DNA from: Spirosoma luteum DSM 19990
GTDB lineage: Bacteria; Bacteroidota; Bacteroidia; Cytophagales; Spirosomataceae
DNA length: 41,395 nt
Direction: 5' to 3'
Assembly (NCBI RefSeq): GCF_000374065.1
Contig: NZ_KB893272.1
Span: 1 to 41,395 of the forward strand
Below, piece after piece: positions 1 through 9,056 of the stretch. How positions within the stretch are numbered: the first letter of the stretch is position 1; each line of letters opens with the position of its first letter. A program made the position numbers and the translations under genes. The notes beneath the pieces are model-generated. The model was given only the letters and a program-made list of their open reading frames with translations, had not been told where the DNA came from and did no database searches.

Positions 1-1
1 C

Positions 2-223
2 AAGTTGGATTTCCATGTGAACACCGCTTTGTCAGCGGTCAATATCGCCAAAATAGAGCAGGGCGTTGGTCAGCAGCCTTTTTCGATGGCTGATGTAAAG
101 ACCCTGTATCACAACAAGTTATTACTGGATCGTTTTTTTTCCATCTTACCGCAAGGCACTGAGCTGACTAAAAATGACCCTCAAGTGCGTCAACTGTATA
201 GTTTCGGCTGTATAGCTGCTTAA
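2..223 (+). CDS. 3' end of an unidentified protein, cut by the window edge
   Basis: The reading frame is open from the first bases of the window to the TAA at 221-223, so the real start probably lies upstream. The visible 73 residues look mainly helical, with leucine- and glutamine-rich stretches near SMADVKTLYHNKLLLDRFF. No domain is recognisable. The TTG at 5 could serve as a start but nothing supports it. Coding status is plausible but not proven, because a frame of this size can be open by chance. Confidence 0.35.
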   Translation, partial: KLDFHVNTALSAVNIAKIEQGVGQQPFSMADVKTLYHNKLLLDRFFSILPQGTELTKNDPQVRQLYSFGCIAA

Positions 224-659
224 TTATTGACGAACTATTGACGGTATCTCAACTTACATCAAATAGTCGACCACTTATGAGAAAGGACTTTGAACAAGAC
301 AAATAGCGTGCTTATTTTGATTATAAATGGTTACCATATGCCCTGTTGATTTTTCACTACTACGTGATCGGTAATCGAATCTTACAGACTTTAAACTTAC
401 CACATCAGTTTATGGACAGAATCGTTGTTAGACTGGAGGAAACCGAAGAAGCCGGCAGTCTTTTTACCGTCACTTGGCGAATAAAACTGCTCATTTGCCA
501 CACACCTATAATTCTAAATTACTGCCTGTTAGCGCCTTAAGTCGAGACAGACCTAAAACACTTGACTACGACACCTATCTCGCTTATTTTTAAGTATTAA
601 AGGTTTTCTTAACAACAGGACTCTGCCGGTCAACAAATCATATCTAAACGACAAAAACG
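224..659. other. Intergenic stretch without a supportable gene
   Basis: This 436-bp stretch is AT-rich. A 64-codon frame starting at a TTG (346-540) is the longest open stretch; it has no recognisable motif, no good start and no operon partner. Nothing here can be annotated with confidence, although the stretch may contain the promoter of the DUF6922 gene at 660. Confidence 0.5.
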
Positions 660-986
660 ATGAATGTCTCCACTGAATCCAAACCCGTTTCTCTGCAATT
701 CAATAAACGTAGTTTTTGGGGTTTAGATACTCAAAAGATGGATATCAATAACCCAGTCGATGCGGATACGATTATAGCGAGGGTAATGGACAATGGTACG
801 CATGAGGACCGAGCCATAGCAGTCCGTTATTTTGGTATTGAACGAATTAAACAGGCATTATTTAACGCCCCCGAACTCCAGTCGACTACCATTTCTTTCT
901 GCAGTTTGTGGTGGAGTGTTGAGCCAACTGCTTTCCTGAGCTACCGTAAAAAAGCCGCAGAACCCATTCAATTCGTCAGTTTTTAA
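660..986 (+). CDS. DUF6922-type putative antitoxin partner
   Basis: The 108-aa protein has the layout seen in Bacteroidota DUF6922 proteins: an FWGLD-K-D segment near residues 19-27, then IIARVMDNG-HEDRAIAVRYFG near residues 38-59 and a tryptophan-containing C-terminal segment. Family members commonly sit directly upstream of AbiEii-type nucleotidyltransferase toxins, and such a gene follows at 1115. By that context it is inferred to be the antitoxin or regulatory partner. The gap to the toxin is 128 bp, longer than usual for a tightly coupled pair, so a second promoter is possible. The last 20 residues look unlike the family and may be a changed tail. The domain call rests on pattern memory, not on a search. 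Confidence 0.6.
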   Translation: MNVSTESKPVSLQFNKRSFWGLDTQKMDINNPVDADTIIARVMDNGTHEDRAIAVRYFGIERIKQALFNAPELQSTTISFCSLWWSVEPTAFLSYRKKAAEPIQFVSF

Positions 987-1114
987 GAACATACTCGTAG
1001 TGAAAGCTTTCGAAAGCCTATTAATGAGCAATTATTAACGATAAATATTTTCTATATTGTCTATTGAAAATTCATTTTATAATGACAATGCGGAGTGTTT
1101 AACCTGCGTAGAAA

Positions 1115-1900
1115 ATGATGCTGCATTATCAGAGCCTGGATACCAGTACGTTCAACGTACTTCATGAATTAATGGCGAACCCAACCCTTAAGGAGGCTGG
1201 ATTTGTCCTGTGCGGAGGAACGGCACTAACGCTTCAACTGGGTCACCGCATGAGCACTGACATTGACCTCTTCAGTCCCCTTAATGTAACAGCGCCCAAG
1301 ATGAAATCCTTTATGGAGAAAACCTTCGGGGACCGGTTGGATATAACGTCTATGGGTGACTTGGGAATCAGGGGCTTTTTGGACGGTGTTAAACTGGATA
1401 TGATCAAGTTTCCTTACCCAATGAAGCACAGCCCGCTTGAGGTCAATGGGTTGAGAGTACTAGGTCTCGATGATGCATCGGCCATGAAACTTCATGCGGC
1501 CGCTAACCGGGGAGCCCGTCGGGATTACGTTGATTTAGCCGAGTTGCTCCAGAAAATGCCATTTGAGAGAATATTAATTAACTATCAAAAACAGTTTAAC
1601 CCTTCCCCACAAGCACTTGAGCATACACGCCGGGCAATTACATTTTTTGATGATGCTGAACGTACCACTACTGCCATTGATATGCTAAATGGCCGCAGGT
1701 GGGAAACAACTAAACAGATCATCCGGCAGAGCGTCGCCAACCCACGACATATTCAACTCCTTCCCCCGCCCAAACCACCCCTGGCCGCTAATCCGCATCA
1801 ACAGGGTATTCTAACAGTAAGCAACTCAACGCCAGCACTGCCAGTAACATTTCACCAGAAAGGGACTACTACAAAGCCAAGGCAATCCCCGAAACATTAA
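1115..1900 (+). CDS. AbiEii/AbiGii-family nucleotidyltransferase, putative toxin
   Basis: This 261-aa protein carries the family signature: CGGTALTLQLGHRMSTDIDL near residues 33-52. It combines the GG-T/S motif of polymerase-beta-like nucleotidyltransferases with the R-x-S-x-DID metal-binding motif. The segment DDASAMKLHAAANRGARRDYVDLAEL (residues about 119-144) matches the conserved second half, with the K and R-D-Y-x-D residues typical of the family. AbiEii-type proteins act as toxins by transferring nucleotides, in studied cases to tRNA, in type IV toxin-antitoxin or phage-abortive systems. The partner here is the DUF6922 protein upstream. The C-terminal 50 or so residues are proline-rich and outside the usual domain, possibly an added tail. 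Family call is strong; target and activity are inferred. Confidence 0.85.
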   Translation: MMLHYQSLDTSTFNVLHELMANPTLKEAGFVLCGGTALTLQLGHRMSTDIDLFSPLNVTAPKMKSFMEKTFGDRLDITSMGDLGIRGFLDGVKLDMIKFPYPMKHSPLEVNGLRVLGLDDASAMKLHAAANRGARRDYVDLAELLQKMPFERILINYQKQFNPSPQALEHTRRAITFFDDAERTTTAIDMLNGRRWETTKQIIRQSVANPRHIQLLPPPKPPLAANPHQQGILTVSNSTPALPVTFHQKGTTTKPRQSPKH

Positions 1901-2005
1901 TAGAGCAGTTTTCCTGAGTGAAAGCCAATAGGTAGTATATTTGATAGGATGCAGGATGCACTCCCAGACTAGTATAAAAAGGATAAACCTTACAGGGCTA
2001 AACTC

Positions 2006-2272
2006 ATGACGGTTCACTTTGACGCAGTTAACGATTTGTACCCACAGGCTCAAATACTGGATTTGTACGAATACTATAAAGGCAGGACAAGAACCGCCGT
2101 TGCACCACTTCAGCAACCATCGGACCAGCCTCAACAGCGGGAAAAACAAATTCAGCAACTGGTTTCATCAGTCATCCAACAGGGTGCAACCCGTATCGTG
2201 CTTACCGTTCAAGACCCAAATGGGACGGTCTATCATCCGGACTTTAAAACAGATGAATTAATTTGGCACTGA
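2006..2272 (+). CDS. Small hypothetical protein, 88 aa
   Basis: The ORF starts at an ATG and ends in TGA. It encodes an acidic, glutamine-rich middle (residues about 30-55) and a C-terminal segment, TRIVLTVQDPNGTVYHPDF, that looks like two beta strands with a turn. No family is recognised. It stands alone between the AbiEii gene and the next small gene, about 105 bp downstream of the former. The ordered C-terminus and lack of rare codons favour a real gene, but the size keeps confidence moderate. A second frame over the same bases has no comparable start. Confidence 0.5.
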   Translation: MTVHFDAVNDLYPQAQILDLYEYYKGRTRTAVAPLQQPSDQPQQREKQIQQLVSSVIQQGATRIVLTVQDPNGTVYHPDFKTDELIWH

Positions 2273-2363
2273 GTCAATTTTCCGGTATAAGTAACGGGAC
2301 AGAGGGGATAAGTCTTTTGTATTACTCTGACTGTTAACTGTTTAACTTCGGTTGACGCTAATA

Positions 2364-2383
2364 ATTTACTATCTTTAGTAAAT
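2364..2383 (+). promoter_or_regulatory. Palindromic operator overlapping a candidate -7 element
   Basis: ATTTACTA and TAGTAAAT form a perfect 8-bp inverted repeat separated by four bases. The candidate Bacteroidota -7 box TATCTTTA (2370-2377, consensus TAnnTTTG) lies inside it, 23 bp before the likely start codon at 2401. A repressor bound here would block the promoter. The binding protein is unknown. Confidence 0.5.
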
Positions 2384-2400
2384 CAATAATCGTGACCGCT

Positions 2401-2685
2401 ATGACTACTCAACAAGCCTCTCTACTTAGGGATGCCAACCAACACGGTATTCAATACATCAACAATAAACTGGTTATGCCAACCGTATTGATCGGTGAGG
2501 GTAAGTATTATTTGGCCTTCAATGAGTCAGTTGATGTTGTCCAGAAAGCTACGGGTAGCTTTTTCTGCGTAGGGGAAGCGGATGTTTACACTGCGTTTCC
2601 CAAAGCCTGGCTTATTGATCGAAATTTGCTACACATCATCAGAAAACTTTCGAACGGTAAAGTACTCGTTGTTGATTCCTTGTAA
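2401..2685 (+). CDS. Small hypothetical protein, 94 aa
   Basis: The ATG at 2401 is preferred to an in-frame GTG at 2392, because it leaves a short leader after the candidate -7 box. The protein appears to be a compact alpha/beta fold with several hydrophobic strands: NKLVMPTVLIGEGKYYLAF, then SFFCVGEADVYTAF, then KVLVVDSL at the C-terminus. One cysteine is present. No family is recognised. It lies between another small gene and the large methylase-helicase gene, in the same orientation, but 317 bp separate it from the latter, so they are probably transcribed separately. Confidence 0.5.
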   Translation: MTTQQASLLRDANQHGIQYINNKLVMPTVLIGEGKYYLAFNESVDVVQKATGSFFCVGEADVYTAFPKAWLIDRNLLHIIRKLSNGKVLVVDSL

Positions 2686-2922
2686 GGAATTACCTGAATC
2701 CCATCATAGCAATGAGCCAGCTACCAGGCTCATTGCTGATTTATTCAAACGCTACCGAATCTACTGACAGTAGTACGTGCCAGGCGGCAGGGATTAAGCA
2801 AAGAACTACTGCACCACACTATATTACACAATACCATTTTATTAAACGTATAGAAAATACCGTTAGGCACAGACACCCTCACCACAATAGGGAATAAGGG
2901 GAAAAGCGGCTAATCGCTTTCG

Positions 2923-2996
2923 TATATTTGATTTTATAGTTGTTCTTTTGAAAATAAAGGCGTATTTTAGTAATAGATAATCGCAACAAATACGCC
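2923..2996 (+). promoter_or_regulatory. Promoter and leader hairpin of the methylase-helicase gene
   Basis: TATATTTG at 2923-2930 is a perfect match to the Bacteroidota -7 consensus TAnnTTTG, although the expected -33 TTG is weak. A second option is TTG (2940-2942), a 20-bp gap and TATTTTAG (2963-2970). GGCGTATTT (2959-2967) and AAATACGCC (2988-2996) form a 9-bp inverted repeat that ends six bases before the ATG at 3003. It could be an operator over the second promoter, or an RNA hairpin limiting access to the start codon if the first is used. Confidence 0.5.
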
Positions 2997-3002
2997 CTTT
3001 TA

Positions 3003-6000
3003 ATGAACCGCTCCGTAAAGAAAAAAACGACGGCTGGACAATCTTTGTACCAGCAGTTGAGCATCTTTGATTCCATTGGGTTTGATGCCCTGACTAAAGA
3101 GGTCGTCAGCCAGCTTACTCAGCCAACTGCGCTTGCGGCTTCTGGACTGCTTGACGCAATCCCCCCCCTGCATTCCTATTTCCGAATTAATCATAATACG
3201 GTATTAACCCCTTTTGGAGAAAAGGCCAAATTAATTGCCAACGTCACGGCTATCCGGTTAGCAAAACAATTACTGCGGGAAGATCGACCGGCTACCGACG
3301 ACGAAAAAAAGCTGTTAGTTCAGTTTTCAGGCTGGGGGGAACTGGCAAACGTGTGGAATCTGGAAGCCTTTGCCGAGTACGGAGAAGCTACCGCCCAGCT
3401 CTCGCCCATGAGCGCCGAGGTGGAACGTTGGGGTAAACGCTATTATAAAGCACGTTTGGAACTAGGGGAACTGTTATCTGATGAAGAAATAGAACGTGCT
3501 TCCCAATCAACGCTAAATGCGTATTATACCAGTCATACCGTTATCAAAGCCATCTGGCAAGCCGTTGTTTCAATGGGATTTACCGGAGGGCGCATAGTAG
3601 AGCCCGCGGCGGGTAGTGGTCATTTTATTGGTGCCATGCCGGACAATTTACGTCAGCAAAGCCGCGTAACGGCTATCGAAAAGGATACGCTGTCGGCGCA
3701 GATTCTAGGGTTGCTGTATCCTGAACTTGAAACCCACGTGAGCGGGTTTGAGGACGTACAGATTCAGCCTGAAAGTATTGATTTAGTCATTGGAAATGTA
3801 CCCTTTGGCAACTACAAAGTGTACGACCGTCACAATCGGGATTTATCCGATCTACCAATTCATAATTACTTTATTGGTCGTTCAGCCCGGTTAATTCGGG
3901 AAGGGGGGTTACTGGCTCTGATAACCTCAGCGGGAACGCTGGATAGTGGAAGCCGTAAGTTTCGCCAACACTTGCATCGGGAAGGAATGGAACTGGTAGG
4001 GGCTATCCGGTTGCCAAGTTGTGCGTTTGAGCAAAACGCAGGTACAGAAGTAACGACCGATATTTTATTTATGCAAAAGTGCGTAGCTAGTGTACGCCGG
4101 TTTAGCCAATTTTCATTTGTCGGAACAACGACTGTACGCACGATAGCCCCGGTCGATGAAGAAACCGAAATTGCAAAATCGATTATCATTAATGAGTATT
4201 TTGCCGAGCGGCCTGCAATGATGCTGGGTGAAATGTTTCTGGCCGAAGAAATTGGCAAAGGCGGTTTATACCGGGGAGATTCCCAAACGTTATTTCTGGC
4301 TAATCCCAACGAATTGACCACTCGTCTTGACGGCGCATTAACCCTTTTGCCAACAGCCATTTTTAAACCCCTTAACCGGAACCCATTTGGCGAATTGGGC
4401 CGTATGGCGGTGAATGGCTATGCAGGACGCGTAAACATCAAAGGGCGCAGTTTTACCCAATCCCTGATTATCCGCGAGTACGAGACCTTAAAAGCCGCCT
4501 TCTCCGCGTTGCTACGTGCGGAACTGAACGCAGAAGCCGATGTTGTTATCGACCCATTGCGGCAGGCATTAAACAACGAATATTACCGCTTTACGGGTTG
4601 TTTCGGTAGGCTTAATAAAAACCGCTCAATTGCTTTTCTGGAAGGGTACGACCCTAAATTTTTGATGGTTCAGGCCCTTGAACTGATTGAAAAAGGAAAG
4701 GACGGAAAAGATGTCATTAGCAAATCGGCTATTCTGACCGAGCGGGTTTATCCGCTCCGTCCCTTGTCAGTGGTCGAAACCGCCGAGGATGCATTACGGG
4801 TTTCCCTTTATGAGTGCGGACGCATAGACAGCGCCTTTATAGCGGCAAAATTAACCAAAACAGTTTCCGAAGTTGAGCATGAATTAATCACAAAACGATT
4901 GGTTTTTCGACACCCGGCGACTGATAAGTTGATTAATCGTGACACGTATTTGTCAGGGGATATTCGGGAGAAGATAGTACAGGCAAGATTATGGCTGGAT
5001 CAGAAACCAGCATTACAGGCCAACATTCTTGCCCTGGAAGCTGTCATGCCCCCAACGGTTCCGCTCTCATTAATCACTTTCCAGTTAGGTTCCGTCTGGC
5101 TACCAGCCGAACTAATTACGGGATGGGTAAAGCACGAACTTGAACTGGATATACGCTTACGGTATAACGACCAGTCCTGTGCGTATGATCTTACGGTCAA
5201 CAATCCGTACGCGGTGAAAAACCGATCTATGGGAACGGCAGAACGTAAAGCATCTGATTTGATCGAATCCGCGCTTAATGGACGTAGCGTCGTAGTTACA
5301 AAAACCATTCTTGACGCAGAAGGTAATAAGCGGGAGATTAAAGACATTGAAGCCACTTCACAGGCCGTACAAGCGCAGGAAGTCCTACAGGAGCTGTTTA
5401 TTGACTACTGCCGGACAAACTACGTGGAACGCATAGAAAAAGCGTTTAATGACCGTTTTAACGGCCACGTATTTAAAACGTACCACCGGCCACAGGTTGC
5501 CCATTATCCCGGTGCCAGTCCGTTCATTTTTTTGCGGAACCACCAGTTTAAAGGCGTTGAACGGATAAAGGATGAGGATACCATGTTGGCCCATGAAGTA
5601 GGTACGGGTAAGACCTTTACCATGATTTCAGCGGCAATGGAAATGATACGGCTAGGGCGATTGTCGAAGGTCATTATTGCCGTGCAAAATTCAACGGTAA
5701 GGGATTTTGCTAGAGCGTGGCGAACGTTGTATCCGTCCGCGTTAATTTATGTACCGGAGAAATCCGATCTGGAAACCACCAATCGAAAACGGTTTCTACA
5801 ACGCATTGCCACCAATAAATTTGATGGAATTGTTTTACCGCAATCATTCTTGAAATTAATACCTTCCGACCCGACCGCTGAGGAAGAATTGATCAGTGAA
5901 GAAATTGCCCGAATTGAAGCGCAGGGCAGTTCATCCAGAGAAGACCAACGCGCCAGTAAAAAGCGCATTAAGGCGCTGAACAAATTAAAACTGAGCGTTG

Positions 6001-8114
6001 AGGTCAGGCGCAAAGCGCAGGCCGACCGCAAGCAGGACGATATTTTACATTTCGCGCAGTTAGGTGTAGATGGTTTATTCTTAGACGAGGCCCACAAATA
6101 TAAGCGCTACGGCTTCCACACGCACCGCCGAAATGTTAAAGGGATCGATTCGGAGGGGTCACAAGATGCATTCCAGGCAATGGCAAAATGCCGGACAATT
6201 CAACGCAAAGGGGGGCGGGTTGTACTGGCTACGGGTACGCCGATCAGTAACACTATGGCCGAGGCATGGACGATGCTACGCTACCTTGCCATTGACCGGT
6301 TGGAATCCCTGCAACTGACTACGTTTGACCAGTTTGCGGGCACCTTTGGACAAATTATTCCATCGTTTGAGTTAACACCGGGCGGCCAGTTTAAGGCAAT
6401 TGAACGGTTCGCAAAATTTGTGAATGTTCAACAGTTATCAGACCTCTACCGAAGTCACGTTGACGTCGTGCTGAATGAGGATGTAGTTGAGTTTAAGGAA
6501 GACGCCACCTTACCCGTTCTTAAGGAGCAAACCCAAACCCAGGAAGACGGTAGCCAGCGCATAGAACCCGGTTATACCCGTATTTTATTGCCCCAAACAG
6601 AAGGGATTGCGGCAGAATTAAACGTGGTCCGACAGACGCTATCCTGGTACGAAAAATTGTCGGGCAAGCAGAAAAAGGAAAACGCTCACGTTCCGTTAGT
6701 CATGTTCGGGCAGGCCAAAAAAGCCACCCTCGACATTCGGTTACTATCGGTTAGTAATCCCGACGAAGACGGTTCTAAAGTTAACCGCGCCGTAGCTGAA
6801 CTATTCAGCCGCTATGTTCAGACCGCATCTTATAAAGGAACGCAACTTGTGTTTTCCGATTTGTACCAGAGCCCGGCCACTACGGACGAATTTTGGGACG
6901 ACGAACAACGCTACCCAAATCCTGATTTTGGCAAACCTCGTTTCAACCTGTTTGAGGATATAAAGGCTAAATTAATCGCATTAGGCGTAGAAGCTAATCA
7001 GATTGCTATAGTTCCAGCAGACGCCAATAAGCGGGAACCTATCTTTCAAAATGTAAGAACCGGCGACGTACGGATATTATTAGGGTCATCGGAACGCATG
7101 GGCGTAGGAGTAAACGTTCAGGAACGCCTATACGCGGTTCACCACCTCGACGCCCCCGCACGGCCAACGGATTTCGGCCAGCGTAACGGGCGAATCCTTC
7201 GCCAAGGAAACTTACATGCGCTTTGGAAAATACCAGTAGAAATTTTGACCTACGGCGTGGAACGAACCCTGGATGCAACCGCTTATGGCCGGTTGGCAAT
7301 CAAACAGAAGTTTATTAATCAGGTCCTAAAAGGCACCAATTTAACCGATTCTATCAGTGATGTTTCGTCCGATGATGATTTTTCGTCCATGTCATTTGAC
7401 CAGATGATGGCAACGCTTTCGGGTAGTCAATACGCCTTGATGTACACGGCACAAAACCATGAGCTTACGCGCCTGAAACAGCAGAAAAAGAACTGGAAAC
7501 GGACGTTGATAGACGCGCAGGGAATGATTGAACGAAACCGAAACGTAGTAAACAAACTACTTGCCCAGCTCCCTCAACTGGACCTGGAAGCTGAGATAAT
7601 AGGCGGTAAATTTCCCAATGGATTTACGGTTGACAGCGTAGAATTTGCGGGTAAAATGTACTCGGAGAAGTGGGGACATGATTTAGAAGATTATTTTCTT
7701 CGGTTAAGACACCTTGCTAAACGGGGAGCCGAAGCGCGGGGAACGCTGAAAATAAATGGATTAACGATTGGCTTACAGGGACTGCTTATAGTTGACGATT
7801 TTACAGAGCCTACCTATGGAATTGAGTACAGTTGGGGATTGAGTTTAATGGTTGCTATAAAACACGCCAGCGGCTTAATTCCATCCCTACGAGCTAATTT
7901 AGAACGGATTACGGATGCGCCAGTATCGGCCCGGCAGTCTATAGCGTACAGTCAGCAGGTAATCGATGAATACAGCCCCCGACTAACGCAAACCTTCAAA
8001 CGGCAGGCTGAATTAGACGCGCTCGAAGAATCCGTGCAACAGCTACAGCAACTTTTAGAGGCCGAAAGTAACGCGAGTAATCTACAGACGGAAGCCTTAC
8101 CCGTTGCGGCTTAA
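3003..8114 (+). CDS. Giant N6-adenine methyltransferase-SNF2 helicase fusion protein
   Basis: This 1703-aa protein joins a DNA methylase to a superfamily 2 helicase. Methylase motif I is EPAAGSGHFIGAM (about residues 200-212) and motif IV is NVPFGNY (about 264-270), a variant of the NPPF/Y motif of N6-adenine enzymes. The helicase part has Walker A HEVGTGKTFTM (about 863), Walker B DEAHK (about 1028), the LATGTPISNT motif (about 1075) and the final motif with QRNGRILRQG (about 1394-1402). The C-terminal 200 residues look like coiled coil. Such proteins are frequent on Bacteroidota and proteobacterial conjugative elements and phages, related to DarB-like and polyvalent anti-restriction proteins. 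An anti-restriction or plasmid-modification role is inferred. No recognition subunit or endonuclease is visible next to it, so a full restriction system is unlikely. Confidence 0.9.
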   Translation: MNRSVKKKTTAGQSLYQQLSIFDSIGFDALTKEVVSQLTQPTALAASGLLDAIPPLHSYFRINHNTVLTPFGEKAKLIANVTAIRLAKQLLREDRPATDDEKKLLVQFSGWGELANVWNLEAFAEYGEATAQLSPMSAEVERWGKRYYKARLELGELLSDEEIERASQSTLNAYYTSHTVIKAIWQAVVSMGFTGGRIVEPAAGSGHFIGAMPDNLRQQSRVTAIEKDTLSAQILGLLYPELETHVSGFEDVQIQPESIDLVIGNVPFGNYKVYDRHNRDLSDLPIHNYFIGRSARLIREGGLLALITSAGTLDSGSRKFRQHLHREGMELVGAIRLPSCAFEQNAGTEVTTDILFMQKCVASVRRFSQFSFVGTTTVRTIAPVDEETEIAKSIIINEYFAERPAMMLGEMFLAEEIGKGGLYRGDSQTLFLANPNELTTRLDGALTLLPTAIFKPLNRNPFGELGRMAVNGYAGRVNIKGRSFTQSLIIREYETLKAAFSALLRAELNAEADVVIDPLRQALNNEYYRFTGCFGRLNKNRSIAFLEGYDPKFLMVQALELIEKGKDGKDVISKSAILTERVYPLRPLSVVETAEDALRVSLYECGRIDSAFIAAKLTKTVSEVEHELITKRLVFRHPATDKLINRDTYLSGDIREKIVQARLWLDQKPALQANILALEAVMPPTVPLSLITFQLGSVWLPAELITGWVKHELELDIRLRYNDQSCAYDLTVNNPYAVKNRSMGTAERKASDLIESALNGRSVVVTKTILDAEGNKREIKDIEATSQAVQAQEVLQELFIDYCRTNYVERIEKAFNDRFNGHVFKTYHRPQVAHYPGASPFIFLRNHQFKGVERIKDEDTMLAHEVGTGKTFTMISAAMEMIRLGRLSKVIIAVQNSTVRDFARAWRTLYPSALIYVPEKSDLETTNRKRFLQRIATNKFDGIVLPQSFLKLIPSDPTAEEELISEEIARIEAQGSSSREDQRASKKRIKALNKLKLSVEVRRKAQADRKQDDILHFAQLGVDGLFLDEAHKYKRYGFHTHRRNVKGIDSEGSQDAFQAMAKCRTIQRKGGRVVLATGTPISNTMAEAWTMLRYLAIDRLESLQLTTFDQFAGTFGQIIPSFELTPGGQFKAIERFAKFVNVQQLSDLYRSHVDVVLNEDVVEFKEDATLPVLKEQTQTQEDGSQRIEPGYTRILLPQTEGIAAELNVVRQTLSWYEKLSGKQKKENAHVPLVMFGQAKKATLDIRLLSVSNPDEDGSKVNRAVAELFSRYVQTASYKGTQLVFSDLYQSPATTDEFWDDEQRYPNPDFGKPRFNLFEDIKAKLIALGVEANQIAIVPADANKREPIFQNVRTGDVRILLGSSERMGVGVNVQERLYAVHHLDAPARPTDFGQRNGRILRQGNLHALWKIPVEILTYGVERTLDATAYGRLAIKQKFINQVLKGTNLTDSISDVSSDDDFSSMSFDQMMATLSGSQYALMYTAQNHELTRLKQQKKNWKRTLIDAQGMIERNRNVVNKLLAQLPQLDLEAEIIGGKFPNGFTVDSVEFAGKMYSEKWGHDLEDYFLRLRHLAKRGAEARGTLKINGLTIGLQGLLIVDDFTEPTYGIEYSWGLSLMVAIKHASGLIPSLRANLERITDAPVSARQSIAYSQQVIDEYSPRLTQTFKRQAELDALEESVQQLQQLLEAESNASNLQTEALPVAA

Positions 8115-8120
8115 CTACCC

Positions 8121-8158
8121 TTGTCCGTTGTGTATCCCGGTGGGTATACAACGGACAA
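8121..8158 (+). terminator. Hairpin after the methylase-helicase gene
   Basis: TTGTCCGTTGT (8121-8131) pairs perfectly with ACAACGGACAA (8148-8158), and the inner bases pair further with a bulge around a GGT loop. It begins six bases after the stop codon. There is no U tract, so it may be a stability hairpin or a non-canonical terminator. Confidence 0.5.
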
Positions 8159-8222
8159 CAACCGCCCCTACAACACTACACCATCATTACACAGACACTC
8201 TACAAACACAACACGAAATTCA

Positions 8223-8263
8223 CAAAGTGATAAAGGGGGGGAGGACGGGCTTATAAGAGTGCT
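8223..8263 (+). promoter_or_regulatory. Upstream box shared by the two PP-loop genes (copy 1)
   Basis: This stretch contains CAAAGTGATAAAGGGGG, then GGACGGG, then TATAAGAGTGCT. A near-identical block lies at 23182-23219 before the other PAPS-reductase-like gene, differing by one substitution in the first part and small indels later. Nothing else in the window matches. It lies 170 bp before the start at 8434 and is likely a shared control site or the relic of a duplicated upstream region. Confidence 0.6.
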
Positions 8264-8433
8264 AAGCCATTCATTCTGTTGCTCCTTCTAATTCGATTGA
8301 TTATATTTATATAGCTGATAGACAAAGGTTTATCGTTTATAAACAGTGTCAAGTGGTCCTGCCTCCCTTCATTTAATCGGTCGATCAATTCATAAACATA
8401 TAAACGGTCGATTTACCGGCTGCCTGCTCGTCT

Positions 8434-8895
8434 ATGTGGAAACGGAATGCTAAGTTGGGCCTGCTAACTAAACCCACTATTGTCTTATTTGTGGGGGGGG
8501 GGCAGGATTCGGTGGCTCTCTTACTGAAGTATTATTATGATGTTGCGTTTAGTCGCCAGTTTGTTCAAGGCCACTTTGTTTGTATCATGGCGGATACCGG
8601 TAACGAGTTTCCCAAAACAATGGCGTACGTAGCCAGCTTGCAGCACTGGTGTCAACAAGTCGGCATTGAATTTTACCTTATAAGCGCGGATATGGGGTAT
8701 CATGGCCGTACCTGGCAAAGCCTGATGCACCAGATGGGAAAAAATAATACTATCATGGGTGTAGGCTTTCAAAAGTCCTGTACCGATCAGTTGAAGGTCC
8801 AAGTCTGTTACCGGTTTTTAGGTGACTGGCTACGCCAGGCCTACGGCTTTAAAGCGATTGGGCACAAAGTGTATTATGAGTACAAAGCTCATTAA
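8434..8895 (+). pseudogene. PAPS-reductase-like PP-loop ATPase, 5' half of an interrupted gene
   Basis: These 153 codons hold the N-terminal half of a phosphoadenosine-phosphosulfate-reductase-like protein. The PP-loop is VGGGQDSVALLL (residues 20-31), followed by MADTGNEFPKT (about 51-61), the usual acidic loop after the second strand. The frame stops at TAA 8893-8895, made by the junction with the mobile element. The missing C-terminal half is at 12640-13158; joining 8434-8892 to 12640-13158 gives one 325-aa frame (…YEYKAH + YGKLVSW…). A run of ten G lies in the PP-loop codons. Proteins of this family on plasmids and phages are often linked to DNA modification, but the function of this one is unknown. 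Confidence 0.85.
8493..8502 (+). repeat. Ten-G homopolymer inside the PP-loop codons
   Basis: Ten consecutive G encode the end of V20 and G21-G23 of the PP-loop protein. Tracts of this length are prone to slipped-strand length change, and to sequencing error, so the reading frame could vary between cells or assemblies. Confidence 0.9.
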
Positions 8896-8898
8896 CAG

Positions 8899-8913
8899 TT
8901 ATGTGGAATAAGA
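8899..8913 (+). repeat. Left terminal inverted repeat of the element
   Basis: TTATGTGGAATAAGA is the exact reverse complement of 12625-12639. Inside it, GGAATAA (8905-8911) is mirrored by TTATTCC at 8924-8930, a paired-arm layout typical of tyrosine-recombinase core sites. Confidence 0.9.
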
Positions 8914-9056
8914 AAAAACAGATTTATTCCCTTGCTTTTCGATCTGATTTTTTCCAACTTCGCTAACTACCTACACCGTCTGGGATCATCTTCAGATCCA
9001 TTTTATTTTAAGCCACGTTACCTCCAGGCTTTAACAACTTTTTCCGATGGTTGGCT

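Noticed and set aside
346..540. A 64-codon frame starting at TTG
   Set aside because: No ATG, no recognisable motif and no operon partner; probably chance.
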